A stretch of DNA of 64,000 bases from Petrolisthes cinctipes (lineage: Eukaryota; Arthropoda; Malacostraca; Decapoda; Porcellanidae), in the NCBI GenBank assembly GCA_033782935.1, contig JAWQEG010001222.1, positions 124,001-188,000 of the forward strand. The letters run 5' to 3'. The notes beneath the pieces are model-generated. The model was not told the origin of the DNA. It was given only the letters and a program-made list of their open reading frames with translations, and made no database searches. Positions 20,744 to 32,537 of the stretch are shown in pieces (positions within the stretch are counted from its first letter, which is position 1; every line of letters begins with the position of its first letter). The translations under genes were made by a program, and so were the position numbers.

Positions 20744-23477
20744 AGAGCCCCAGTTGTTCAACGCCAGGTCCATCCGAAACAAGTTTTTGGAACTGCGGGC
20801 CCTCGTTGCGACAGAGGAACCCGAGATGGTGGCCATAACGGAGTTATGGTTGAGAACCTCAGACAGAGATCTTGAAGGGGAATTCGTGATTCCAGGCTAC
20901 CAACTCTTCCACAAAGATAGAGAGGACAGAGGGGGTGGTGGTGTGCTGTTGTATGTAAAGAACTCTATCAAATCGATGACCTGCAACATCACATCGAACC
21001 ACGAGCTCTTTGGAGTTGACCTAGAAATAGGCACTGCAAAATACAGAACCCTGCTGCTTTATAGACCCCCTGGACAACTCAATGAGATGGACAGGGACCT
21101 ATACCAGTTGCTGGGTGAACTAGTGGACGGCAGGGTGTGCATCCTTATTGGGGACTTCAACACACATGTTGACTGGGAAACCAGAGAGCCCTCTGCCGAG
21201 AACACACCACTCTTGGAGTTTGTAAATGATGAATTCCTCACTCAATGGGTAAGGGAGCCAACAAGAGGTGCTAACATACTCGACTTGGTCCTCACCTCCG
21301 AGGATGACATCATACAAGACCTCTCTGTAAACGAAGAAATAGGCGGAAGCGACCACAAGCTTATAAGATTTTCAGTTAAGGTCCCTAATATGGAGACTGT
21401 GACCCCGGTGCATAGAAAATTAGACATGGAGAGAGCAAACTTTGCAGGTCTTCGTGAAGGCGTTGCTGAAATGGAACTAGAGGAGGGAGAGAGTGCTGAT
21501 GATCTGTGGAGGACATTCTTGTCTTCCTTCATGGAACTTCAGTCACGCTTTATTCCTCTGAAGGGAACAGGTCAGAAGTTCATTCAACCGAAGTAGTTTA
21601 ATCGGGAAATCCGTAACCTACTAAGGGAGAGAAGAACTGCGTATCGTCGAGCGAAGGCATCTGGGGACTTTGACGGTCATAGAAGACTAAATCGAAACGT
21701 GAAGTCCAAAATAAGGGCGGCTAAGCGTGCTGAGGAGGTCCGTGTGGCTAGACTCTGCAAAGAGAACCCCAAGGAGTTTTTCAGTTATGTGAATGGCCGT
21801 AAACCAATCCGACGCAGGATCGGTTCCTTGGTGAATGAGGATGGAGCATTGATGCACTCTGATGCAGAAAATGCTAACCTCTTAAATGAATACTTCTCTT
21901 CAGTGTTCTCTGAGGAGAGTGGTCCCATTCCCGAACCTTTGGACTCCTTCAGTGAGAAGTTGGAGTCAATGGTCTTCACCCAAGAAGAAGTCGAGAGAAA
22001 AATAATCGAATTAAAAGCAAACAAGTCCCCCGGTCTGGATGGGTTCTTACCTAGAGTGTTGAAAGAAGTGCATGGTGAAGTATCACGGCACCTGTGCATG
22101 GTCTTCAACAGGGTAATCCAGACTGGATGCGTTCCTAGAGACTGGCGTGAGGCAGAGGTGACTCCTATCTTCAAGAAGGGAGATGCTAGCCAACCGTCAA
22201 ACTACAGACCCATCAGTTTAACCTCGATAGTCTGTAAACTCATGGAAAGCATCATGGTGGACAAAATAACAGCACACTTAGAATCAAATTTGCTACTGAG
22301 GGGTTCCCAGCATGGGTTCCGGCAGCACCGGTCATGCCTCACAAATCTGGTGGAATTCTTCCATTTTGTTTTCAGTGAGCATGATCAGGATAAAGCAGTC
22401 GATGTTGTCTACTTAGACTTTCAGAAAACCTTTGATAAGGTACCTCACCGCCGCCTCCTTCGGAAAGTGCGTGCACTGGGCATAGACGGAAATGTGGCAA
22501 ATTGGATAGAGAACTGGCTAAGTGACAGACGGCAGCGGGTGGTAGTGAATGGACAGGCTTCAGAGTGTGTGCCCATTACTAGCGGTGTTCCCCAAGGTTC
22601 TGTTCTGGGACCACTACTGTATATCATCTATGTTAATGACGTGGATGGTGACATGGTTGCCAAGATTTCCAAATTCGCCGATGATACTAAGCTTGGTATG
22701 AATGTCGCGAAAGAAGGAAATACTACCTGCTTACAACATCTTAGGAAGATCGGGGAGTGGTCTGACACGTGGCAAATGCCATTTAACGTGAACAAATGCA
22801 AAGTTATGCATATAGGCCACAGAAACCCTCGAACAGAGTATAACCTTAAGGGCAATGCTCTCGTAACCACTGATACTGAGAAAGACTTGGGTGTAACTAT
22901 CACCAGCGACCTCAAGTTCTCAAAGCAGTGTATTGAGGCTTAGAAGAAAGCTCAAAGGATGTTAGGGTACATAAAGCGACAGTTTGGAGACCGGAACAAG
23001 GAGATAGTACTTTGTCTGTACAATTCCCTTGTCCGACCACACCTGGAGTATGCAGTCCAGTTTTGGAGTCTTTCTTACCGAAAGGATATCGCTAGATTGG
23101 AACGAGTGCAAGTCAGGGCAACCAAACTTATACCCTCTCTTAGACACAAGAGCTATAAAGATCGGCTGGTAGAACTCGACCTGTTCTCTTTGGAAACCCG
23201 GAGACTGCGTGGTCAGCTTATCGAAGTGTTTAAAATACTACGAGGCTTTGACAATGTAGACTACAGGGACATTTTCCAACTCAGTGAGGGCACAACCAGG
23301 AATCATGGCTACAAAATTGAACTGAAGTGATACAACCGTGATCTGTGTGGTAAATTCTTTACATACAGCATCTGCGGTACTTGGAACGCGCTTCCTGCTG
23401 ATGTAGTCAACAGCAACTCTGCTGATAAGTTCAAGTCCAGATTAGACAAAGTCTTAAATCACCGTCTAGGTGTTTAA
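20742..23477 (+). pseudogene. CR1-like ORF2: endonuclease and reverse transcriptase
   Basis: APE-type endonuclease (LFNARSIRNKF, ITELWL, GDFNTHVDW, GGSDHKLI) is followed by the linker KSPGLDGFLPRVLKEVHGEV and the reverse transcriptase. The RT shows PSNYRPISLTSIVCKLMES, VVYLDFQKTFDKVPH, SGVPQGSVLGPLLYIIYVNDV, KFADDTKLG and KDLGVTITSDLKF, and a C-terminal RRLRGQLIEVFKIL. One frame runs throughout but has three stops: TAG at 21594, TAG at 22941 and TGA at 23328. Each could arise by one base change. There is no RNase H, as expected for this group. Confidence 0.88.
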
Positions 23478-23617
23478 GCCGTTGTGCGAGTGTTCCTTGA
23501 TGGTTTCACTGACACATTCGAGGACGGTCGCCTACTTACGCAACTAAACCCACAGGTACCCTCTTTGCATGGATCGTAAGGTCCCCTAGGGTACTTCTTT
23601 TCCTTGTAACTCCTTGT

Positions 23618-23620
<3 letters not shown>

Positions 23621-23712
<92 letters not shown>
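23621..23712. repeat. (CT)n microsatellite at LINE 3' end
   Basis: About 46 CT units start directly after the LINE 3' UTR, so the repeat may have grown from the element's tail. Confidence 0.95.
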
Positions 23713-23716
<4 letters not shown>

Positions 23717-23771
23717 ACTATAATTAAATGATATAATTTCATAACAAGGCTGATGACCGAGTGTGAGCCCA

Positions 23772-24070
23772 ATGTACAATCGGCGGCAAAAGTCGAGTGG
23801 TCATATCTACCAAGTCATAAAGAACAGTCACGATCACTAATAAGTACACAGGATTGGTTGAAGCTTCGAACAGTCCACCATGCAATTCACCAACGAAGTA
23901 ATTCCAATGGTGATGTTATTGTGTATTTATTTACTGTCTCTAGGTATTCGAAGCACACCTGTATACTTATTAGTGCTGGTGACTGTACAATGGTGATGTT
24001 ATTGTGTATTTATTTACTGTCTCTAGGTATTCGAAGCACACCTGTATACTTATTAGTGCTCGTGACTGTA

Positions 24071-24161
<91 letters not shown>

Positions 24162-24335
24162 CTTCACAATCGCGTAAAATGAAAAAGCAGAACAGTTTAT
24201 TAATTTGTGCCCTAGATATTGTTTGTAAGTGCGTATGTTGGTAAATGTGTTGGTTTGATGATTATCCTTTATGTTATCCTTCGAGAGGCACTGAGTGAGG
24301 CGACACCACTTTTGCCATCGACTGTACATTTGGAG
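23772..24335. mobile_element. Tc1/mariner-type terminal repeats around nested hairpin repeat
   Basis: TACAATCGGCGGCAAAAGT near 23776 and its diverged inverse ACTTTTGCCATCGACTGTA near 24309 match the ends of the compact element at 27690-27856, including the flanking TA. Inside lies a second inverted pair (CAGTCACGATCACTAATAAG with ACTTATTAGTGCTGGTGACTG), a two-copy tandem of about 81 bp (23910-24073) and a (TA)n tract (24074-24159). Confidence 0.55.
24074..24159. repeat. (TA)n microsatellite
   Basis: About 43 TA units, starting inside the second copy of the 81-bp tandem. Confidence 0.95.
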
Positions 24336-24407
24336 AACTAAAATGAATGTATTGTGTTATGAGGCACCTGTTACTGGGCACTCGTCACTTGAGACCAGCT
24401 GACATCC

Positions 24408-24815
24408 CTCATATGTGTCGCCTTAAGAATCCCAGTTCGTTTCGTCTTATTGCGTTGACTGACTGTCTATGTAAGGTCATGGAACGTATGGTAAATAAAA
24501 GACTGGTTTTTGTTTTAGAGTCGAAGAATGTGTTAAATGTTCAACAGAGTGGATTCCGTCAACATAAGTCCACTCTAGACCATTTAATGCATTTGGAGCA
24601 TTGCATTGCCGAGACATTTGCTCGGAAACATTTCATGATAGGTATATTTTTGGATATTAAAAAAGCATACGACATGACATGGCATAACAGACTACTACAG
24701 AAACTTTACGCCTGTGGCTTAAAGGGTAATTTGCCTATATTTATCAGTAACTTCCTTGCTGACAGGACATTTTCTGCCAGGTTGCCCTATAACGTAACAT
24801 CCGTCATATTTGTCC
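24408..24815 (+). pseudogene. LINE reverse transcriptase fragment
   Basis: Contains fingers FRLIALTDCLCKVMERMVNKRL, SGFRQHKSTLDHLMHLE, palm motif A GIFLDIKKAYDMTWHNRLLQKLY and [14 protein letters not shown]. The fragment is open for about 135 codons, then stops before motif B at an A-tract. It is truncated at both ends, of the Jockey/I type, and not part of the CR1-like element to its left. Confidence 0.75.
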
Positions 24816-24819
24816 AAGA

Positions 24820-25053
<234 letters not shown>

Positions 25054-25082
25054 ATGTTTAGGTTAATAATATTTAGGTCTCT

Positions 25083-25215
25083 GTAGGGAGGTATTGCCTG
25101 TGATGTTTTGCCAATACTTTCACAATGTTTGCGCTGATTCGGTTCCCCAACCACTGCCTTTTATTTCTATAAATGTCCTTTCGTTTCATCTGTTTCCTCT
25201 TTTATTGTTCTTACC
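25083..25215. repeat. dispersed repeat shared with both arms
   Basis: AGGTATTGCCTGTGATGTTT with CAATACTTT and CCCCAACCACT is a diverged copy of 39950-40090 and its right-arm mirror. Confidence 0.5.
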
Positions 25216-25605
25216 TTTATATTTCTATATCAATTTCTTAATCGCTCACCATTGTGTTCCAAGTCTAGGGCGGTCTCAGTTCAATCATATAATATTAAAA
25301 TGGGTTTTAGTAAGGAACATATAGTTAGAACTCAACAATCATTTATATTTTCCTACAAATGAACCACTATTATAAACGTTGACTATTTCAGATATTATTT
25401 ATGTCAACGTTCCAAACATATAAAACGGTGTTTTTTTTTTCCCCTATGAACGTGGTGAATAATATCAATAATTGGAGTTTTGAAACTCATGCTATGGAGA
25501 GTTTACAATTTCTGAATGCACTAAATGTGATACATTATTTTATAAACACAGTCTCACATTGATTATATTCCACAATTTATCAATCAGTGTTTATTTTTCT
25601 CCCAG

Positions 25606-26447
25606 GTTTTGATATGCAGTCTGTAGTCGTTGAGGCTGAAAAGTACTCATTAACAACAGGAAAAGGATCTTACACCCTACTTGGCTGGTGGAGATTTTGT
25701 TACCTACACAGCTTTGAGACGAAGCAGCACACAATATACTGGAATGATAAAGTATTCAGCGGCACCAGTGAGGGCCCAGAGATGGTTCGAGGTGGTGGAT
25801 TGTTAGTGATAGGACAGGACCAAGACAGGATGGGTGGAGGTTACACTTTCTCTCAGAGTCTCAATGCTGTAGTGGCTGACCTACGTCTCTATAATCGAAC
25901 ATTAACCAACTCAGAGGCACTGGACTTTGTCAGTTGCAAGGAAACTCACCTCGACCCCCAGCCACTAGTAAGCTTCTCTGATTTCAAAAATAACTGGAAA
26001 ATCGAAGGCTCAGTTAACATCGAAGATCTGAATTTAGCTGATATTTGTCAGAAAGAATCGAGTTTCTTAATAATGTTTCCAGAGGCATGGAGTTTTTCAC
26101 AAGCAGTTGCCATGTGTAACAATGTCGGGGGAAGCCTACCAGTTCCCATCTCCGCCCGAGAGAACGAACAAATATTAAGTTTTCTGAACCCCTATATACC
26201 TTACTGTAGTGATGCCCATGGATACTCCATAGCTCTAGGCATGCTGAAAGAATATGAAACTCACTCTCACTACCACTACAAATCCGGGGAAAACATAACC
26301 TACTCCAACTTTTTATATAGAAGGGATGAAGACAGTAATTGTGTGGCCATCGCTGTGACAGAAGACGATTATGGGTATTGGTACTATAGCAAATGTGATT
26401 TAGAACTGTGTACGATTTGTAACTTCACATCAGTCACTCATCTTAAG
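25606..26447 (+). CDS. receptor-like gene, pentraxin plus C-type lectin exon
   Basis: Acceptor TTTTCTCCCAG before 25606; donor CTTAAG|GTAAGT at 26447. Phase 1 in, phase 0 out, both matching neighbours. The first about 125 residues finish the pentraxin/LamG fold (LLGWWRFCYLHSFETKQHTIYWNDKVF, GLLVIGQDQDRMGGGYTFSQSLNAVVADLRLYNRTL). From about residue 150 a C-type lectin domain follows: SSFLIMFPEAWSFSQAVAMCNNVGGSLPVP, then SNCVAIAVTEDDYGYWYYSKCDLELCTIC with the paired cysteines. No QPD or EPN sugar-specificity motif is visible, so calcium-dependent sugar binding is uncertain. Domain order and introns match arthropod ectodomains that sit on Cys-loop channels. Confidence 0.9.
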
Positions 26448-27000
26448 GTAAGTAAACAGTTTTATAAACTTATATATTCTACAATAAAAACTTAAGAGCT
26501 TTTTATAAATGAAGGTGATGGATGCCTCCAATAATTGCAAAAAAAAAAAAAAAAAAAGACTGTTTTCATTAATGAATCATTTGTTGGCACATTCCAAACA
26601 CTAAGAAAACTTTCCCAAACTTTGAAAAAAGTTCTTTTGGAGTACGCTTACATCAAATTGGAAACCTATGATACTTTAGAGAAAGATTTAACTAACCACT
26701 ATAGTAACATCATACTGTACTGTAATTATCTACTCCTATTCCAATAACCATTATGGCTTTACGCTGAAATTATTCCATTTTAATTGTTCTAGTTTGCCAA
26801 TGTAATTGAACAACTTTCTGTTGTATATAAAACTATACTGTGGAATGTGAGGACAAAATAAAAAAGCATGACCAATGTCCTTACCTGTGGACTGAAACTG
26901 CGAGAAAAGTCCAAATTCATGTCAAATTTCTATGTGATGCCAAGATATATTGCATAAGTTGTTAACGTTAATATGGAAAGATTGGTGAAATTAAGGGTGT
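26448..27000. other. intron, no recognised element
   Basis: AT-rich, with an A17 run at 26539. I see no exon or transposon. Confidence 0.4.
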
Positions 27001-27002
27001 AA

Positions 27003-27135
27003 TACACTTTTGGTACATTAGAGTGTCTTGATTCCTCCAACGTATGCCAGGAAACAAAACCAGATTAGCAAAAATAAGTGTGCTTTGTTGCTGGGAATAG
27101 TTTGGAGGAATCAGTCGCTCCAGATTAACCAACAC
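27003..27135. repeat. fold-back repeat, TTGGAGGAATC family
   Basis: CTTGATTCCTCCAACG near 27028 is mirrored by TTTGGAGGAATCAGTCGCTCC near 27101. The same ends occur at 14421-14530, 37140-37200 and 38130-38200. A small MITE-like family is the simplest reading. Confidence 0.6.
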
Positions 27136-27192
27136 TGTCTTCCCTCCTTAAAAGGTTCCAGAGATAATGATTGTAATGTGTTCTGTTCAGTA

Positions 27193-27362
27193 CTGATAGT
27201 GACGTGTATAAATAAGGTGTCGTTATCTAGTGGGGCAGAAAAGAAGCAACAGTAACATCATCACGAAGCTCCACTGTCTCATCTGGTGTGACACCCAATA
27301 ATCTCGGGGCCTCGCAAGAGTTACGGGCTACTGATAGCCTACAGCCCCGAGGTTGAGGTATA
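27193..27362 (-). repeat. 170-bp repeat with TATA-like core and GC stem-loop
   Basis: One of four copies (others 44167-44346, 46563-46733 and 47424-47603). All carry GTGTATAAATAAGG or a close variant at one end and, at the other, CTCGGGGC...GCCCCGAG flanking a loop of about 37 bases. No coding potential. It could be the end of a larger mobile element. Confidence 0.65.
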
Positions 27363-27689
27363 GAAAAAAAACAAAAACAAAAAAAACTTGAAAGATTGAA
27401 AGTATGGTACAGGTTAACTCCTATAATATTTAATTGGATAAAAATGAGAGGTGAGGATATATACAATGAAAGAGTTCAGAGAAGCAATTTGCAGTGTACT
27501 AATATTAGAAGAGAAATTGATACAATATTGTGTCGAAAAGAAAGAGGTTGAAGAGAATCAGGAGGATAGGGAGAGTTGAAATACCATTGACTCCGTTTGT
27601 CCTGGAGCGTTTTGAAGTTTGAGCCAATGTTAAGCCAAGCCACACACACATAAGAGCCATACTCACTACAGGGGAGAAAGAGATCCCTG

Positions 27690-27856
27690 TACAGTCGGCG
27701 GCAAAAGTCCCGTCGCCTCACTTGCTTCACCGAGGCACGCAATGTTCATAGACTCGAGATTGTTAAGTGTAGCAAACATGTGTATTTCTCGACTCCGTGA
27801 ACACTGCGTGTCTCGGTGAAGCAGGTGAGGCGACACCACTTCTGCCGCTGACTGTA
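27690..27856. mobile_element. Tc1/mariner-type MITE
   Basis: Inverted ends of about 52 bp starting CAGTCGGCGGCAAAAGT and ending ACTTCTGCCGCTGACTG, with TA at both flanks (27690-27691 and 27855-27856). Only about 60 bases lie between the ends, so it codes for nothing. The CAGT...TA format is typical of Tc1/mariner non-autonomous elements. Confidence 0.8.
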
Positions 27857-28103
27857 CAATGACGACAGTGAGGTTCGTCTGAGATTGCGTGTACAGTTCT
27901 TAATTAAGCATTACGTTAGCAACTCATACAATTATAACAAATGTCTCGTTACCAACTCTATACACCAGATTGTCATTGCTATATCATCTTCCTGACAGCC
28001 ACGAGGGAGGCGAAATTTTGGACTGTAAGTTACATCGATGATAAAACGTACAGAACAAGAGTAATATACAGCCCCACATTAAAAAAAAAGAAAAAAAAAA
28101 AAG

Positions 28104-28440
28104 ATTCAGCGTCTCCATTACCGTACTATGAGTCTGTCTGCCGTCACAAGTATTCCTACCATTGCCGTGGCCTCATGATTCAGAGGCACAATGTAGTCTC
28201 TGCTCGTTCGAGGTTGGCTACCGGCCACTTTGGCAGGTTGCAGGAATGGAAGGCGAGCCTCGCTTCACTTAGTGTCACTTGTGCCTAGCGCCTGGCTCTG
28301 ACACTAGAGTCTGGCCTGCCCCACTGTCCGACACTTGCTGCCCCGAGGCCTGCCGCTTCATGTGTTTTGTCGACACCTGCTGAACCACCAGGTTTTGGAA
28401 AAACTTGTGGTGCGCCACCCTCGTTTTGGTGGATTAACCC
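28104..28440 (+). pseudogene. 3' end fragment of the arm LINE family
   Basis: YYESVCRHKYSYHCRGLMIQRHNVVSARSRLATGHF, and in another frame the ending matching LLVRHPRFGGFK, parallels the C-terminus encoded at 30060-30581 (minus) in the left arm. It begins right after an A-rich tract. This copy is 5' truncated, frameshifted and clearly more diverged than the two arms are from each other. Confidence 0.75.
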
Positions 28441-28743
28441 CACCTGTCCGGGGATCGGTATTTGCCGACCCTGCGGTGTTGCCGGGGATCTGAATATGAC
28501 GATTGTCACGACTCTAGAACAGTCCGGGTGTAGGCATTGGCCGAGGTTGATAATTCCGCGAAGTTGTAGCCACCTATAGGGGATTGTATGGGACTGGGAT
28601 GTAGCCAGCAGTGTGTCAATAGGATGGCCATACTCAGTCAATGGGCATATGTTTGGTGTGATGTGAATATCGCATGTATCAATTTTTTAACAGGTAATTT
28701 TCTGCTGCCTGCATGATCCGATGGTCAATTCCCGACTCTTAAT
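28441..28743. other. left flank of the inverted repeat, unassigned
   Basis: Continues from the LINE fragment, perhaps its untranslated tail. No further structure seen. Whether the inverted repeat also extends into this stretch cannot be tested because its mirror lies beyond 64000. Confidence 0.35.
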
Positions 28744-29504
28744 CGCAATTGGCTCCTCTTTCAATATACTAATTAACAATGTCATTAATTTGATGTACTC
28801 GTATAGAGAACTATAAAACCGTTCTCGTGAACTGCAACAAATTGATCAATAAGAGCCTGACTTGTATCTTTATAATAAAAGAATTTCCTGTGCGGAAGAG
28901 ACATGGTTCCTGGGGTATCTATTGGAGAGATAGATTTGATTTCTTGGGTTCCACGGTCATTATAAAAAGGTGGAATGTATGAAAACCTGATTTTTTTGAG
29001 GATATTTGCTCATACCTCTTAGGGGGCTGACCGTCAGATCCTACTCCTGTTTTACAGGTTTCGTTTTCCATGCAAGATTTAGAATTACCTGTTCTTTCAC
29101 TTTCATACAAATGAGGCGTGGACATGTAAGGCATGCATTTCTATATATCCCCTCATTGGTTGTAATCAGCGAGAGGCACGAGATTTTAAATGAATTACTT
29201 ACACAAAAGAAAATAGGCTGCCACCATCCACCAGTTCAAGATATACACTATGCCTTGTGTATCCTCTTGAACAAAAGAATGAACAATGATGAATCTATAG
29301 TTCAGAGAAGTAATGTAAAGACACCAAGTCTCGGAACGAAAAATATTTCTGGTAGTTAGGCACAAAGACAACTGAGGTGGAGACTTTTGGTTCACTTACT
29401 CAAGCATTGTGGCTAACGCTTGGGTTATAACGATAAAACCAACTATGGGATAATCTTTGAAATAGTTTCATTCTCTTTCCCAGCTCATTTTACCGTAAAT
29501 TAAT

Positions 29505-29526
29505 CTAACCTAACCTAACCTAATCA
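29505..29526. repeat. short TTAGG-type tract
   Basis: CTAACCTAACCTAACCTAAT is about four units of the arthropod telomere repeat on the complementary strand. It sits at the edge of a dispersed repeat, and a shorter version occurs at 2697. The right-arm mirror is at 63218-63239. It is too short to be a telomere. Confidence 0.6.
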
Positions 29527-29538
29527 AATCAAGCGGTG

Positions 29539-29665
29539 GTACACTCGCGCACCACAATCTCTAGCCCACGGTCCAGTTAGTCCTAGTACTAACTAGACTG
29601 TGCTCTAGCTTACCTGAGTTTGGGGCGGCGATATGGCTCGGATCCTTTCTGGACAACAGCCCACT
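29539..29665. repeat. dispersed repeat with palindromic insertion
   Basis: GTACACTCGCGCACCACA...CTAGCCCAC...GATATGGCTCGGATCCTTTC...CAGCCCACT is shared with 36402-36484 (inverted). Here it is interrupted by an extra imperfect palindrome around AGTTAGTCCTAGTACTAACT. Mirror copies lie in the right arm. Confidence 0.6.
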
Positions 29666-30059
29666 GAAACTATCACAAGGTCAGACCCGCACCAACAGAA
29701 ATGCTTCGAAAAATTGAAAAGGGGTCTGACTCACTGTGTCATGTAAACCTTATATACAACTCTTTCTGTGGTTATACTATACAATAGTATTTTAGCTGCA
29801 AAAATCAATATATTTAAAACGAAGCACTTCCATACCACCCAGTGAACACACAGGTAATCAGTGTCTTTTTTTTTTTTTTTATTAATTGCTCCGTAGCGTC
29901 AGTCAATAGGTAGACAACAGTACACAAGGGTAGGCGGGACTCACGAGAACCCAATGACGACACACACACACAAGCACACACACATGCGCACCGGCACACA
30001 CATCACAAAAACATAACAGAATGAAGCACAAGCATACAGACAAATATTTATATCATGAC

Positions 30060-30581
30060 CTACTTAAATCCACCAAAACGAGGGTGGCGTACCAGAAGTT
30101 CCTCCAGAACCTGATGGTTCAGCAGGTGTCGACAAACCACATCAAGTGGCAGGCCCTGGGGCAAAAAGTGTTGGACAGTGGGGCAGGCTAGGCAATAGTG
30201 CTCTATAGTGTTAGCACGAGGCGCTCGACACAAGCGACACTCAGTGAAGGGAGGCTCACCCTGCATCCCAGCAACCTGCCACGGTGGCCGGTAGCCAAGC
30301 CTCAAACGAGCAGAGACTACATTGTGCCTCCGAGCCATGAGGCCTCGACGACGGTAGGAATATTTGTGATGGCAGACAGACTCGTAATGGGTGATGGAGA
30401 TGCTGAAGGGCCTCTCTGCATCCCTGCATCGCCGTACAGGGAGGAGAGCGGCGGAGCGGACTTTAGAGAGGTAACATGTCAGGGAGAGAGGACGTCCAAC
30501 ACCACGACGAGGCAGATGGCAGGCTTCCTTTGCGAGTCTGTCAACTGTACCATTGTGACGTAAACCTACATGGGATGGCAC
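30060..30581 (-). pseudogene. LINE C-terminus after stop: RNase H tail and zinc knuckle (left arm)
   Basis: VPSHVGLRHNGTVDRLAKEACHLP supplies the RNase H His and final Asp region. ITHYESVCHHKYSYRRRGLMARRHNVVSARLRLGYRPPWQ and the knuckle CRLCRAPRANTIEHYCLAC follow, ending LLVRHPRFGGFK. It is the same frame as the RT apart from the intervening stop codon. Confidence 0.85.
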
Positions 30582-32531
30582 CTATAAAAATTTGACACTC
30601 AAGTTACGATGACACAATGTTGAGCTAGAGTGGTTACAGAGACGACGGCCAACCCAGCCCCCTGGAGGTGACTCCAGGTCAGGCGAGAAAACAGCACAAC
30701 CTGCTGCACCATCCACCTGCAATGAGCCATCAGTGTAGAGGCAGTATGGATCTGTGATGGAGGACGTCACTGTTTCTATGTGTTCCAGAGCCAACTGCCA
30801 CTGTAGAGAAGGCAGCTCCGACTTGGAAGTAGGTGTGAAGCTCACATCAGGTGTTGGTAGCATCCACAGAGGGGGCCCTAGGGGGATGTCTGCAACCATT
30901 ATATCTATATTAAGACCATGGAGCATAGAGGAAACAGACCTTATAAGAGTACGTCCAGCAGGCAGTATTGGAGGGACAGGGGAGTTTGGTCTAAGAGAAG
31001 TCCTGACTAACTGAGAGTAATGGGGTGAAAGATGTGGGAAATGGAGGCACTTGACAGTGAAGCAAGTAACATTACAATGAATTCTCTCTATTAATAGGGG
31101 AAGACGCAACTCACGCTGCATGTTCACTATCCTGGTCGACATTGGACAGCCGAGAATTATTCTCATTGCTCTATTCTGAAATTTTTTTAAAGTTTCCAGA
31201 ATAGCCCTAGGAAGTTGAATCAAAGCAGGAGAGAGGTAATCAACAACTGAATGGATAAAAGCAATATAGATGGTCCTGGCTACTGGGATAGAGATGCCCG
31301 TGGAGTTGTTAGATAGCCATTGAAGTGGTGTAAGTCGGCGCTGGAGACGACCCAATAAGTCCTGGACAATGGGATGGTCTTGAGGTCTGGCAGGGACAAT
31401 CGGCCAAATATTGACTGGTGCACCCAGGTAGCAGTACTGGGAACACATGGGAATGACAGTCCCTCCAATGGTGAACACTGGCTGAGCTTGAGGAAGGCGG
31501 CAGGTGAATATTCTGCTCTTATCTGGGGAGACAATAATGCCACAGTGAGAGGAGGCCACAGAGAAGGAGTCAAGAAACCGCTGGAGATCCCTTGGTGAGG
31601 TAGAATGAACACAGATATCATCAGCATAGTACGTAATTGTAGCTCCAGGAATATCAGGGAGAGAAGTGAGCAGCCGATGCATCAGAATATTAAATAACAA
31701 TGGGCTGAGAACACCCCCTTGAGGCGTACCAAGATGAAAACTGCGCAAAGGACTGAGCGCACCATTGAAAAACACACGGCAGGTCCTGTACCTCAGGTAG
31801 CCCCGAATCAACCGTAATAGATTACCCTTTATCCCAAAGTCAACCAGTTGATCCAAAATGACGTCTCTATTAGCAACATCGAAGGCACTTCGAAGGTCAA
31901 TGAAGGCCACCACACTGTCCCTGTTAAGGCGAGTGTACAAGTCGACTAGGCAGTGGTGTGTGCTCCGTTGGGGAAGGAAACCAAACAGCCATGGAGAAAG
32001 GCGATCCTGCAGTCTGTACATGAGACGATTGAGTATGATTCTCTCCATAACTTTACAAAAACAGGAAGTCAGGGAAATAGGCCTGAACTTCGCAGTGCCG
32101 GGCTTAGGGATGGGTATTATTGTGCTGCTGGTCCAGGCTCGTGGTACACAACCATCACGAAGACAAAGATTGTACAGTCGAAGTAGAGGGTTCCCAGGAA
32201 CTTGTTGAAGTAGGCGCAGCAAAGCATAAGTAATACCATCATCACAAGGGGAAGAAGCTCTACCTCGAGAGAGAGCACGGTGCAACTCCTCCTCAGTTAT
32301 CTCCTCTGCATCATCGTCATCATCTTGTAACAGAGCAGACATTAGATGTAGCTGATGGACAGCAGCACGGGAAGCGAGTGCATCTTGTATGTGAATGGGT
32401 AGACTGGCTGGGGTAGATTGTTCTGACCAGGCATCGACAAGTTGTTGGGCATAGTCGGCAGGAGTGTGATGACGAGCAATGGCCGGTGTCTTTTTAACAA
32501 CCCGACGGATGAGATGCCACATAGAAGCCAC
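30582..32531 (-). pseudogene. LINE reverse transcriptase and truncated RNase H (left arm)
   Basis: Reverse transcriptase with FRPISLTSCFCKVMERIILNRL, AFIDLRSAFDVANRDVI, LGTPQGGVLSPLLFN and the active site TYYADDICVH; the thumb continues to GCPMSTRIVNMQRELRLP. RNase H begins with YTDGSLQVDGAAGCAVFS, but after NHSSSTLC about 70 residues holding the Glu and second Asp are gone. The sequence resumes at SVKFL-stop-VPSHVG. Both the deletion and the stop are shared with the other arm. Confidence 0.87.
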
Positions 32532-32537
32532 ACTTGT

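Larger units (their letters stand above)
19020..23620 (+). mobile_element. near full-length CR1-like LINE
   Basis: 5' UTR of about 0.48 kb, ORF1 (about 19499-20743), ORF2 (about 20742-23477) and a 3' UTR ending in a short direct repeat CTTGTAACTCCTTGTAAC before a (CT)n tract. Both proteins are broken by few changes, so it is a recent but dead copy. It lies in the intron between the exons at 17845 and 25606. Confidence 0.88.

Noticed and set aside
27690..27856. microRNA precursor
   Set aside because: The inverted repeat ends in TA duplications and CAGT termini shared with another copy; a MITE explains it better.
29814..30001. Cys/Val frame with CVCVC repeats
   Set aside because: Translation of a (GT)n-type tract in the LINE 3' UTR.
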